Position numbers and translations under genes: made by a program. A DNA stretch of 36,750 nucleotides from an uncultured Oscillospiraceae bacterium (lineage in GTDB: Bacteria; Bacillota; Clostridia; Oscillospirales; Oscillospiraceae): contig CALWVX010000001.1 in assembly GCA_944385065.1 (NCBI GenBank), forward strand, positions 1-36,750, in the 5' to 3' direction. The notes below the pieces were generated by a model. The model did no database searches. It saw only the letters and a list, made by a program, of their open reading frames with translations, and was not told the origin of the DNA. Position 1 is the stretch's first letter; every line of letters starts with the position of its first letter. Of this stretch, positions 15,660 through 23,080 are shown piece after piece.

Positions 15660-15731
15660 TTACTTCAAACCAAAGAGCCTGCGCAGCAGTCCCCGGAGAC
15701 ACCGGGGCGACCGGATCACCACAATGCCCAT
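15660..15731 (-). CDS. spoVM: SpoVM, 23-residue spore membrane-curvature peptide
   Basis: A tiny gene: ATG at 15731, TAA at 15660-15662. The strong site AGGAGGGGAGG lies upstream, its GGAGG ending 8 bases before the start. The peptide reads IRSPRCLRGLLRRLFG from residue 6. It aligns without gaps to B. subtilis SpoVM as I remember it (IKLPKFLGGIVRAMLG from residue 6). Ile6, the essential Pro9, Leu12, Gly14, Arg17 and Gly21 are identical, and residues 7, 10, 15, 16, 19 and 20 are conservatively changed. SpoVM forms an amphipathic helix that recognises the convex forespore membrane and recruits SpoIVA. In B. subtilis spoVM also lies just downstream of prpC-prkC-rsgA, the order seen here. Upstream, GATACATA (15781-15788) could be a sigma-E-like -10; this is tentative. 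Confidence 0.92.
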   Translation of the reverse strand: MGIVVIRSPRCLRGLLRRLFGLK

Positions 15732-15807
15732 GAAAACGCCTCCCCTCCTGTTGAACTGGCCGTCTCCGGCTGTTTCATTCTATGTATCAGGCAGGAAGAG
15801 GTGACAA

Positions 15808-15833
15808 AGGGCGGCCCGGAAACGGGCCGCCCT
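15808..15833. repeat. 26-bp perfect hairpin, copy 1 of 2
   Basis: AGGGCGGCCCG and CGGGCCGCCCT form an 11-bp stem with a GAAA loop. An identical 26-bp sequence occurs at 16037-16062, in direct orientation. This copy lies about 77 bases upstream of the spoVM start. It resembles a terminator stem but has only a short T-run on the minus strand (CCCTTTGTC). Confidence 0.9.
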
Positions 15834-15838
15834 GAGAC

Positions 15839-16031
15839 TGTCGAAAAAGTGACTTTGTCACTTTTTCGAGTCGGGCTGCACGAAATTTTCACCTCGATTT
15901 CTTTCGAAATTGTCGGCAAAAATTTCGCGAGAAGTGTCATTTCCAAGGCGCATGTCCTCGGAAATGACATAATTGAATTTTATTCCGTCGTCTGCGGACG
16001 ACGGAACTCCTTGCAGGAGGGCTTTTTGACA
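15839..16031. repeat. MITE-like array of five hairpins
   Basis: About 193 bp of AT-richer, non-coding sequence packed with inverted repeats. These are TCGAAAAAGTGAC/GTCACTTTTTCGA (15841-15869), CGAAATTTT/AAAATTTCG (15881-15927), TGTCATTTCC/GGAAATGACA (15935-15969), TTCCGTCGTC/GACGACGGAA (15983-16006) and CTCCT/AGGAG (16007-16019). The ends form an imperfect inverted pair, TGTCGAAAAAG at the left and CTTTTTGACA at the right, as in a non-autonomous mobile element. Open frames cross it on both strands, but they have no ribosome-binding site and follow the palindromes. I have an unverified recollection that translated fragments of such a sequence occur as spurious hypothetical proteins in other Oscillospiraceae genomes, which would mean a dispersed repeat. 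Confidence 0.7.
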
Positions 16032-16036
16032 AGCTG

Positions 16037-16062
16037 AGGGCGGCCCGGAAACGGGCCGCCCT
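16037..16062. repeat. 26-bp perfect hairpin, copy 2 of 2
   Basis: Identical to 15808-15833. It lies 14 bases past the rsgA stop codon, the right place for a transcription terminator of the long minus-strand run, although the bases following on that strand (CAGCTTGTCAAAAAG) are not T-rich. Together with copy 1 it brackets the hairpin array. Confidence 0.85.
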
Positions 16063-16076
16063 TAGGTTAGTCTCAA

Positions 16077-16967
16077 TTAAGTTTCTTTCTTCCGCTCCCA
16101 GTCCGGGACGGATTTTGCCTCCTGATACAGGCGCAGATAGCTTTTGTGCCGGCTGGCAGGAATTTTCCCCTCGGACACCGCAGCCAGCACCGCACAGCCC
16201 TTCTCCTTCAAATGGGCGCAGTCCGGAAAGCGGCACTTATCCAGATACGGGGCAAACTCGGGAAAGGCGTACTGCAGCTCCTCCGGACGGCCCAGTTCCT
16301 GGGGGTCCTCGCCAAAGGAGGAAAACCCCGGCGTGTCCGCCGCAAGCGCCCCGCAGGACAGCCGATACAGCTCCACATGACGGGTGGTGTGCCGGCCCCG
16401 GCCCAGCTTGTCGCTCACCTGGCCGGTGGCCAGTTCCATGTCTGCCTCCAGCGCATTCAGCAGGCTGGATTTTCCTACTCCCGAATTACCTGTAAAGGCA
16501 CAAACCTTTCCGGCAATGGCGGAGCGCAGCGCCTCAATTCCCTCGCCGGTGGAAGCGCTGAGCCGAATGGTGGGAAGTCCCGCCTTCTCATAAATAGCCG
16601 CCAGGTCCGTCCCGGGCGTCAGGTCCCACTTGTTCACGCAGATCAGGCTCGGGCAGCCGCGCCGGGCAGCCAGCGCCGTCACCCGGTCAATAAGATAGGG
16701 ATCGGTTACCGGCACGGCCTGGGAGGCCACCACCACCAGCAGATCGAGGTTTGCCACCGCCGGACGGGAAAACTGGTTCTTTCGGGGGAGAATCTGGTCC
16801 AGCGCCCCGGAGCCGTCCTCCAGAGGCGTAAACTCCACCCGATCCCCTACCAGAGGTGTCTGGCGGCTGTGGCGGTGCTTGCCTCTGGCCCGGCAAGTAT
16901 ACACCTGCTTCCCGTCATCCACATAGTAGAAACCGCTCAGGGCCTTTCGGATGATTCCCTGACTCAC
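16077..16967 (-). CDS. rsgA: Ribosome small-subunit-dependent GTPase A
   Basis: RsgA (YloQ/CpgA) is a GTPase that binds the 30S subunit late in its assembly. The 296-residue protein has an N-terminal OB fold. The GTPase motifs follow in circularly permuted order, which is diagnostic: G4 NKWDL first, then G1 GNSGVGKSSLLNAL, then G3 DTPGF. The C-terminal zinc-binding domain is CRFPDCAHLKEKGC (three Cys and one His). The start GTG at 16967 overlaps the prkC stop (GTGA). In B. subtilis prpC-prkC-cpgA is likewise one transcript, and CpgA is a PrkC substrate there. It is probably the last gene of the run, with a hairpin 14 bases beyond the stop. Confidence 0.98.
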   Translation of the reverse strand: MSQGIIRKALSGFYYVDDGKQVYTCRARGKHRHSRQTPLVGDRVEFTPLEDGSGALDQILPRKNQFSRPAVANLDLLVVVASQAVPVTDPYLIDRVTALAARRGCPSLICVNKWDLTPGTDLAAIYEKAGLPTIRLSASTGEGIEALRSAIAGKVCAFTGNSGVGKSSLLNALEADMELATGQVSDKLGRGRHTTRHVELYRLSCGALAADTPGFSSFGEDPQELGRPEELQYAFPEFAPYLDKCRFPDCAHLKEKGCAVLAAVSEGKIPASRHKSYLRLYQEAKSVPDWERKKET

Positions 16968-18976
16968 GGCAGGACGACCTCCTCCAGGGTCACCGCCATA
17001 GAGCCGCCGTGGACTCCATTGAAGTAATAGTCCAGGGTGACAGTCCCCATGCCGGTGACGGTCACCGGGACACTGGTCTGCATGTTGGCGTTCACCGTCT
17101 CGTTGAAGATTTCTCGTCCATCCTGGGTGACCCGCAGGTTGATCATCCCCTCCGCGTCCTCGGGCAGGTCAATGTACACATCCCGCGTGATCTCAGAGGG
17201 CTCCGGATCAGGCTCCTGCACAGCCGAAGGATCGGGCCCCAGGCTGATCTGGAGATTGACATCGGTGCCCTCAGTGACCTGGGTTCCCTCAGTGGGATAC
17301 TGGCTGACTACCTGGCCCACGGGCACTTCGGCATCATAGACCTCCTCCACTCTGCCGCCGTCTCCCAAATTGTAGGTCCGGATGGTGCTCTGAGCGTTCT
17401 CCAGGGTCATGCCGGTAAGGTCTGGCATGGCAAAGTTGTGCTTCTCCGGTCCCCGGCTGACTACCAGCTCCACCTTGTCCCCCGGGGCAAGGACAACGCC
17501 CTCCAGAGGCGTGTAAGAAATAATATAATTCTCCGGAACTTCCGCATCGTACTGATATGTGGGTACCTGGGGCCGCAGGCCCATGTCCCGGAGCGTGTTA
17601 TAGGCCGCTTGATATTCCATTCCAGTCAAATCGATCATGGTCACGGTTTCCGGTCCGCCGCTGACGGTGACGGTAATTTGAGTGACGCCTTCCCCTACTT
17701 GATCTCCGGCGTCCGGATCCTGCGCGATAATCGTACCCGGCTCTGACTCGTCGGCAACCGTCTCTCCCTGCACCAGGGTAAACCGTCCCAGCAGTTCCTG
17801 ATCCTGCTCCACCTCTTCATAGAGCTGACCGATGAGATTCGGCACATCATAGCGGTCTGCCGGCGCAAACAGGCCGGCTCCCACGATCCGGGACAGGAAA
17901 AAGAATACCAGGCACACAAAGAGCAGCACCGCTCCGGCCGCCAGCACGATGGGCCAGATGGGCCCCCGGGCCGGGGGAGCATCCTCGTCATCCTCCTCCG
18001 GCTCCTGGCGGTCATACTCCCGGCTCCGCCTGGGCTGGTGAGAGCTTCGGCTGTGGGAAGAGGGGGCGGGACGAATCTGGGTTCTGTCGTCGTCCACCTC
18101 CGCCTGAGGGGTGAACTCCGACAGGTCATAGTCAAAGTTGATATTGGGATTCTTTCGGAACTCTTCCAGATCCGCCAGCATCTCGTCGGCAGAGGCGTAT
18201 CGGTTGTCCGGATTGGGGGCCATGGCCTTCATGGTAATGGCCTCCAGCGCCTCGGGAATGGAGGGATCGATCTCCCGGGGAGACAGGGGGATCGAATTGA
18301 TATGCTGAATGGCCACCGACACCGGGGTATCCCCTTCAAAGGGCAGGCGGCCGGTGAGCATCTCATAGAGCACCACGCCGGCGGAGTACAGGTCGCTGCG
18401 GGCGTCGATGTGGCTGCCGCGGGCCTGCTCGGGGGAAATGTAGTGCACCGAACCCAGCGCCTCCTGCGTCAGGGTGCTGTGCCCGCCGGAGGCCACCCGG
18501 GCAATTCCGAAATCGGCCACCTTCACACTTCCGTCCCGCAGGACCATGATATTGTGGGGCTTGATGTCCCGGTGGATGATTCCCCTGCTGTGGGCGTGGC
18601 CCAGCGCCTTGGTGATCTGGGTGATAAAGTAGAGGGCCTCCCGCCAGTTGAGCTTCCCCCCCTTTTTCTGGAGGTACTGCTTCAGGTTGATGCCGTCGAT
18701 CAGCTCCATGACAATGTACTCCAGCTCAGAGGAGCGGCTCACGTCATACACCGCCACAATATTGGGGTGGGACAGCATGGCAACCGCCTGAGACTCGTCA
18801 TGGAAGCGGCGGCGGAACTCAGCGTCCTGGGCCAGGTCCTCCCGCAGAATCTTGATGGCAACCAGCCGGTTGAGCCGATGGCAGCGGGCCTTGTACACTC
18901 TGGCCATCCCGCCGGTACCCACCACTTCCAGAATCTCGTATCGGTTATCGAGTAATTTACCAATATACGGGTCCAT
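16964..18976 (-). CDS. prkC: PASTA-domain Ser/Thr protein kinase (PrkC/Stk1 type)
   Basis: A 670-residue membrane kinase that senses muropeptides or lipid II outside the cell and phosphorylates cytoplasmic targets. The kinase domain occupies about residues 1-275: glycine loop GTGGMARV (20-27), ATP lysine in VAIKIL (Lys42), catalytic HRDIKPHN (Asp137) and DFG (155-157), followed by the activation loop with STLTQEALGSVHYISPEQ. Then come an acidic and arginine-rich juxtamembrane linker, one transmembrane helix (about 344-367), and three PASTA domains (segments starting YDVPNLIG, VTMIDLTGM and FAMPDLTGM). A final beta-rich tail of about 100 residues (ITRDVYIDLPEDAEG...) is not PASTA. GGAGGATATTTACC precedes the ATG. 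It is paired with its phosphatase just upstream. Confidence 0.98.
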   Translation of the reverse strand: MDPYIGKLLDNRYEILEVVGTGGMARVYKARCHRLNRLVAIKILREDLAQDAEFRRRFHDESQAVAMLSHPNIVAVYDVSRSSELEYIVMELIDGINLKQYLQKKGGKLNWREALYFITQITKALGHAHSRGIIHRDIKPHNIMVLRDGSVKVADFGIARVASGGHSTLTQEALGSVHYISPEQARGSHIDARSDLYSAGVVLYEMLTGRLPFEGDTPVSVAIQHINSIPLSPREIDPSIPEALEAITMKAMAPNPDNRYASADEMLADLEEFRKNPNINFDYDLSEFTPQAEVDDDRTQIRPAPSSHSRSSHQPRRSREYDRQEPEEDDEDAPPARGPIWPIVLAAGAVLLFVCLVFFFLSRIVGAGLFAPADRYDVPNLIGQLYEEVEQDQELLGRFTLVQGETVADESEPGTIIAQDPDAGDQVGEGVTQITVTVSGGPETVTMIDLTGMEYQAAYNTLRDMGLRPQVPTYQYDAEVPENYIISYTPLEGVVLAPGDKVELVVSRGPEKHNFAMPDLTGMTLENAQSTIRTYNLGDGGRVEEVYDAEVPVGQVVSQYPTEGTQVTEGTDVNLQISLGPDPSAVQEPDPEPSEITRDVYIDLPEDAEGMINLRVTQDGREIFNETVNANMQTSVPVTVTGMGTVTLDYYFNGVHGGSMAVTLEEVVLP

Positions 18977-19018
18977 GGTAAATATCCTCCTTTTTTCTCA
19001 CTTCTTGCCGCAGGATGC

Positions 19019-19732
19019 TCAACGGCGGATGAGCACTGCCGTCACATTGTCCGGAGCGCCCCGGTTCAGGGCGATGTCCAGCAGCCGCTGACAGCAGCTC
19101 TCGTCCCCCTCCCCGTGGATGACCTCATAGAGCATTTCCTGCTCCTCCACCACATTGCTCAGCCCGTCGCTGCACAGCAGCAGATAGTCGCCCGGGGCCA
19201 TAGGCTGACGGAAGCAGTCGGCCATCAGGCCGGGATCTGCCCCCAGCGCCCGGGTGATGAGGTTCCGGTTGGGGTGGTTTTTTGCCTCCTCCCGGGTCAG
19301 CTCTCCCCGCTCCACCAGATCGGCCACCAGAGAGTGGTCCCGGGTGACTAGGGAAATCCCCGACTGGCTGATATGATAGGCCCGGCTGTCCCCCTCGTTG
19401 AGAATGACCGCCCCGCCCTCGCCGGCCAGGGCAGCCACCAGGGTAGTGCCCATGCCGGTACAGTCCTGATCCTGGAGAGAGCGCTGGAACACCTCCCGGT
19501 TGGCCAGAGCGGCGGCCTGACGCATCCGCTCCTCCTCCCGGCCTGAAGTGCGCAGAAACTCCTCCATAAACAGCTTTACAGCCATGCTGCTGGCCACATT
19601 GCCGGCCCGGGCGCCCCCCATGCCGTCACACACCAGGGCCACCACCCGGCCGTCATCCAGGCGCTGAATGGCAAACGCATCCTGATTTTGTTGTCGAACC
19701 GCACCGCGGTGGGTCAAACCCCACGCCTGCAT
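19019..19732 (-). CDS. stp: PP2C-family Ser/Thr phosphatase (PrpC/Stp type)
   Basis: The partner phosphatase of the kinase, removing phosphate from Ser/Thr; metal-dependent (two Mn or Mg ions). The 237-residue protein shows the PP2C motifs in order: THRGAVRQQNQDAF, VCDGMGGARAGNVAS (metal-binding Asp), LNEGDSRAYHI, TRDHSLVADLVERGE, LLCSDGLSNVV and the final GAPDNVTAVLI. A GTG at 19741 also opens the frame, but AGAGGGTGA ends about 6 bases before the ATG at 19732, so that is the preferred start. It lies 42 bases before prkC and 36 after rlmN, consistent with one transcript. Confidence 0.97.
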   Translation of the reverse strand: MQAWGLTHRGAVRQQNQDAFAIQRLDDGRVVALVCDGMGGARAGNVASSMAVKLFMEEFLRTSGREEERMRQAAALANREVFQRSLQDQDCTGMGTTLVAALAGEGGAVILNEGDSRAYHISQSGISLVTRDHSLVADLVERGELTREEAKNHPNRNLITRALGADPGLMADCFRQPMAPGDYLLLCSDGLSNVVEEQEMLYEVIHGEGDESCCQRLLDIALNRGAPDNVTAVLIRR

Positions 19733-19768
19733 GCCGCTCACCCTCTTTCCCGCCGGTTTCTCCGGCCG

Positions 19769-20803
19769 TTATATCTTTCGCTCCGCCTCCCGCATGGCGC
19801 GGCGGCGCAGCTGTCCGCAGGAGGCGTCGATGTCGCTCCCCAGCTTCCGCCGTACGGTAACGGTGACCCCCCGGTCCTCCAGCCGCTTCTGAAAAGCGGC
19901 CATGCGCCGGCTGGGTCTCAGGGGGCTCTCCTCCACCTCGTTCAGTCCGATCAAGTTCACATGGGCAGGCATCCCCCGCAGGCGCCGGGCCAGCAGGTCG
20001 GCCTGCCAATCGGCGTCGTTCACCCCGTCGATCAGGGCATACTCATAGGAGATGCGCCGTCCGGTAGTTTGAAAATACCGCCGGCAGCTGTCCAGCAGAC
20101 GCTCCACCCCCACCGCCCGATTCACCGGCATAATCCGGGAACGGGTCTCATCATCCGGGGCATGGAGGGAGACGGATAACGTTAATTGTAACCGATAGCC
20201 GGCCAGTTTGTCAATTTGTTCCGCCAGGCCGCAGGTGGACAGGGAGATATGCCGCATGCCGATATTCAGTCCGTCCGGGTGATTGACCAGCTCCAGAAAG
20301 CGCATCACGGTGTCAAAATTGTCCAGTGGTTCTCCAATTCCCATGAGCACTATATTGGACACAGGAGCCCCGCTGTCCAGCTGGGTAAACAGTACCTGAT
20401 CAAGCATCTCAGCCGGTGTCAAGTCTCTTACCTTGCCGGCAATGGTGGAGGCGCAGAAGGCGCATCCCATGCGGCATCCCACCTGACAGGAGATGCACAC
20501 CGTGTTCCCGTGCTGATAGCGCATGAGCACCGACTCCACGCAGTTGCCGTCGGCCAGCCGCCACAAATATTTGATCGTTCCGTCCTGGGCTGAAACCTGT
20601 TTTCGGGCCACCTCAGGCGGTGACAGGATGGCCTCTCGGGCCAGCTTCTCCCGCAGGGCCTTGGACAGATCGGTCATTTCGTCAAAGGACGCGGCCCCCC
20701 GGTAAAACCACCGGAAAATCTGTCCGGCCCGGAAGGCGGGCTCTCCCAGTCCCTTCAGCCAGGCGGCCAGCTCCTCCGGCAGCATGGATTTGATGTCGGT
20801 CAA
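19769..20803 (-). CDS. rlmN: 23S rRNA A2503 / tRNA A37 C2-methyltransferase RlmN
   Basis: A radical-SAM enzyme that methylates C2 of A2503 in 23S rRNA and of A37 in some tRNAs. The 344-residue protein starts with the family N-terminus (TDIKSMLPEELAAWLKGLG) and carries the CX3CX2C 4Fe-4S motif GCRMGCAFC (Cys110, 114, 117), GEPLDNF, and the methyl-accepting cysteine near the C-terminus in SDIDASCGQL. The frame is open to 20866, but the TTG at 20803 overlaps the rsmB stop (TTGA) with GGAG 5 bases upstream, and the protein then has the normal length. The catalytic residues distinguish it from Cfr only weakly, but the position after rsmB is that of RlmN in Firmicutes. Confidence 0.97.
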   Translation of the reverse strand: MTDIKSMLPEELAAWLKGLGEPAFRAGQIFRWFYRGAASFDEMTDLSKALREKLAREAILSPPEVARKQVSAQDGTIKYLWRLADGNCVESVLMRYQHGNTVCISCQVGCRMGCAFCASTIAGKVRDLTPAEMLDQVLFTQLDSGAPVSNIVLMGIGEPLDNFDTVMRFLELVNHPDGLNIGMRHISLSTCGLAEQIDKLAGYRLQLTLSVSLHAPDDETRSRIMPVNRAVGVERLLDSCRRYFQTTGRRISYEYALIDGVNDADWQADLLARRLRGMPAHVNLIGLNEVEESPLRPSRRMAAFQKRLEDRGVTVTVRRKLGSDIDASCGQLRRRAMREAERKI

Positions 20804-22134
20804 GATTCTCCGTCCTTTCGCAGTTTGCAGATGAAAAATCCATCCGTCCCGTGAATCTGCGGCCACAAGGTCAGCATTCCATCCCGCGCTGTTTCCGCCG
20901 GGCCGGGCAGAGTGAATGCTTCCGCCCTGAAATTCCCATGGCGCTCTAGAAAAGAGGCCGCCACTTCCTTGTTCTCCCGGCGCAAAATCGTACAGGTGGA
21001 ATAGAGCAGCACGCCCCCCGGCTTCACATACCGCTGGGCATTGTCCAGAATGGCCCGCTGCACCTCCGGCAGACCAGCCAGCGGCGCCGGGTCTTTATAG
21101 CGAATGTCCGGCTTCTTCCGAATGACCCCGAGGCCGGAGCAGGGGGCGTCCACCAGAACCAGGTCGAAAGCCCCCTCCCACTCACTCCGAAACACGCGCC
21201 CGTCGGCCGTCATGGGATGGACGGAGCGCAGTCCCAGCCGGTCCGCCCCCGCCTGAATCAGTTTTTTCTTGTGGGGATGCAGGTCACAGGAGAGGATCTC
21301 TCCCCGGTCCTCCATGGTCAGCGCAGCCCCGAAAGACTTTCCGCCCGGCGCGGCGCACACATCCAGCACCCGCATTCCGGCCTTCGGCCCGGCGGCCATA
21401 ACTGCCAGCCGGGAGGCCGGGTCCTGCACATAAAACAGGCCATCCTGAAAAGCCTTCAGCCCCTCCAGGTCTCCAGTCCGGGACAGGAGCAGGCAGCCCT
21501 CCAGCCAGGGATGCCGCTCCGACTCCACTCCCTGGTCGGCCAGAACCGCCATCAGATCTTCTGTTGTGATCCTCCCGGTGTTGACCATAGCGGTCACCGG
21601 CGGCCGGCTGTTGTCCGCCGCCAGCAGACGGGCGGTCTCATCCAGCCCCAGACGAAGCATCAGCTCTTCCACCAGCCAGGACGGGTGAGAATACAGGGTG
21701 GACAGGTATCGGACCGGGTCATCCTGAGGGATGGTGGGCAGCCGGTCCAGACTGCGCTCCAGATTTCGGAGGATGGCATTGACCATTCCGGGCGCCCTGG
21801 GATTTTTACAGTGGGTCCGGGTCAGCTCCACCGAGCGGTTCACCGCCGCGCTGTGAGGAATCTTGTCCAGAAACAGCATCTGGTAGGCCCCCAGGCGCAG
21901 CGCCTGGAGCACCTTGCCCTCCATCTTCTTCAGAGGGAGATTGGAAAATTTGGACAGGTAGAAATCCAGCAGCATCAGGTTTTGCAGCACGCCGAAGCAC
22001 AGCTGGGTGGCCAGCGCTCCGTCCCGCCGGTCCAGACCGGCCGCTGCCAGCTGCTTCTTCAGAATTTGATCCGACCATCCCCCCTGCCGCTGGCAGGCGT
22101 TCAAGGTCAGCAGCGCGGCCTCCCGTGCGTCCAT
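20800..22134 (-). CDS. rsmB: 16S rRNA C967 5-methyltransferase RsmB
   Basis: RsmB methylates C5 of C967 in 16S rRNA. The 444-residue protein has an N-terminal NusB-like RNA-binding domain (about residues 1-130: DQILKKQLAAAGLDRRDGALATQL, AVNRSVELTRTHC, PGMVNAILRN). A C-terminal SAM-dependent domain follows, with VLDVCAAPGGKSFGAAL, LVDAPCSGLGVIRKKPDIRY and LLYSTCTI, which include the two catalytic cysteines. It lies 25 bases after fmt and overlaps rlmN by 4 bases, the standard fmt-rsmB-rlmN order of Firmicutes. Confidence 0.97.
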   Translation of the reverse strand: MDAREAALLTLNACQRQGGWSDQILKKQLAAAGLDRRDGALATQLCFGVLQNLMLLDFYLSKFSNLPLKKMEGKVLQALRLGAYQMLFLDKIPHSAAVNRSVELTRTHCKNPRAPGMVNAILRNLERSLDRLPTIPQDDPVRYLSTLYSHPSWLVEELMLRLGLDETARLLAADNSRPPVTAMVNTGRITTEDLMAVLADQGVESERHPWLEGCLLLSRTGDLEGLKAFQDGLFYVQDPASRLAVMAAGPKAGMRVLDVCAAPGGKSFGAALTMEDRGEILSCDLHPHKKKLIQAGADRLGLRSVHPMTADGRVFRSEWEGAFDLVLVDAPCSGLGVIRKKPDIRYKDPAPLAGLPEVQRAILDNAQRYVKPGGVLLYSTCTILRRENKEVAASFLERHGNFRAEAFTLPGPAETARDGMLTLWPQIHGTDGFFICKLRKDGES

Positions 22135-22159
22135 AGGGTTCCTCCTCTCCAGTTTCGCT

Positions 22160-23080
22160 TTATTTCATCGGGTGCCCGCGCAGATAGTCGGCCGCGCTCA
22201 TGCGGCGGCTGCCGGGAGCCTGCAGCTCCAGAATGCGCAGGACGGTTCCCCCTCCGCAGGCCACGTCGATCCCCTCCGGAACGGCGGACAGCACCGTTCC
22301 GGGGGCCGAACCGGAAGTCCGGTCCAGCACCTGGGAGCGCCACAGCTTCAGGGGCTGTCCGGTCAGGGCCTCGGTAGAAGCCCCCGGCCAGGGGAACAGT
22401 CCCCGAATCTGATCGTGAATCTCCTGAGCGCTGCGTCCCCAGTCCACCGGGGACAGGGCCTTGGACAGCATGGGGGCATAGGTAACCTGATCGGGATCCT
22501 GCGGCGTGCGAGCCGCCGACCCTTCCTCAATCCGGACAACCGCCTCCACAAGCAGCTCTCCGCCCAGCACCGCCAGCCGGTCAAAGAGGCCGGCGGCATC
22601 CTCCTCCGGGCCGATGGGGGTGGACCGCTGGAGCAGAATATCTCCCGCGTCCAGCTCCCGGGCCATATCCATGATGGTGACGCCGGTCTCCTTGTCCCCG
22701 TTGAGAATGGCCCAGTTGATCGGGGCAGCCCCCCGATACTTCGGCAGCAGGGAGGAGTGAACGTTGATGCATCCCCTGGGCGGCAGGGACAGAATCTCAT
22801 CCGGAAGCACCCGCCCATAGGCGGCCACCACAATCAGCTCCGGGGCCAACTCCCCCAGGACTGCCATCACCGATTCGTCCCGGAGGTTCTCCGGCTGGTA
22901 AACCGGGATCTGATGGGCCTGAGCGCAAACCTTCACCGGGGTAGGCTGAAGCTTGTTCTGATGCCGCCCCACCGGCCGATCCGGCTGGCTGAACACCCCG
23001 CTGACCTGATGCCCCGCCCGGAGAAGGGCCTCCAGAGACGGCACGGCAAAATCGGGGGTGCCCATAAAGACAATTCTCAC
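22160..23080 (-). CDS. fmt: Methionyl-tRNA formyltransferase
   Basis: Fmt formylates Met-tRNAfMet with 10-formyl-tetrahydrofolate so that it can start translation. The 306-residue protein has MGTPDFAVPSLEALL at the N-terminus, the formyl-donor/catalytic motif HSSLLPKYRGAAPINWAI, GVTIMDMARELDAGDIL, and a C-terminal OB-like domain (LKLWRSQVL... GTVLRILELQAPGSRRM) that contacts tRNA. The GTG start at 23080 overlaps the def stop codon (GTGA), so the deformylase and formyltransferase are translationally linked, as their coupled roles would suggest. Confidence 0.98.
   Translation of the reverse strand: MRIVFMGTPDFAVPSLEALLRAGHQVSGVFSQPDRPVGRHQNKLQPTPVKVCAQAHQIPVYQPENLRDESVMAVLGELAPELIVVAAYGRVLPDEILSLPPRGCINVHSSLLPKYRGAAPINWAILNGDKETGVTIMDMARELDAGDILLQRSTPIGPEEDAAGLFDRLAVLGGELLVEAVVRIEEGSAARTPQDPDQVTYAPMLSKALSPVDWGRSAQEIHDQIRGLFPWPGASTEALTGQPLKLWRSQVLDRTSGSAPGTVLSAVPEGIDVACGGGTVLRILELQAPGSRRMSAADYLRGHPMK

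Noticed and set aside
15654..16037. A plus-strand frame of 127 codons and a minus-strand frame of 84 codons (15716-15970) across the hairpin array
   Set aside because: Both run through palindromes, lack ribosome-binding sites and overlap spoVM. They are best read as translations of a repeat.
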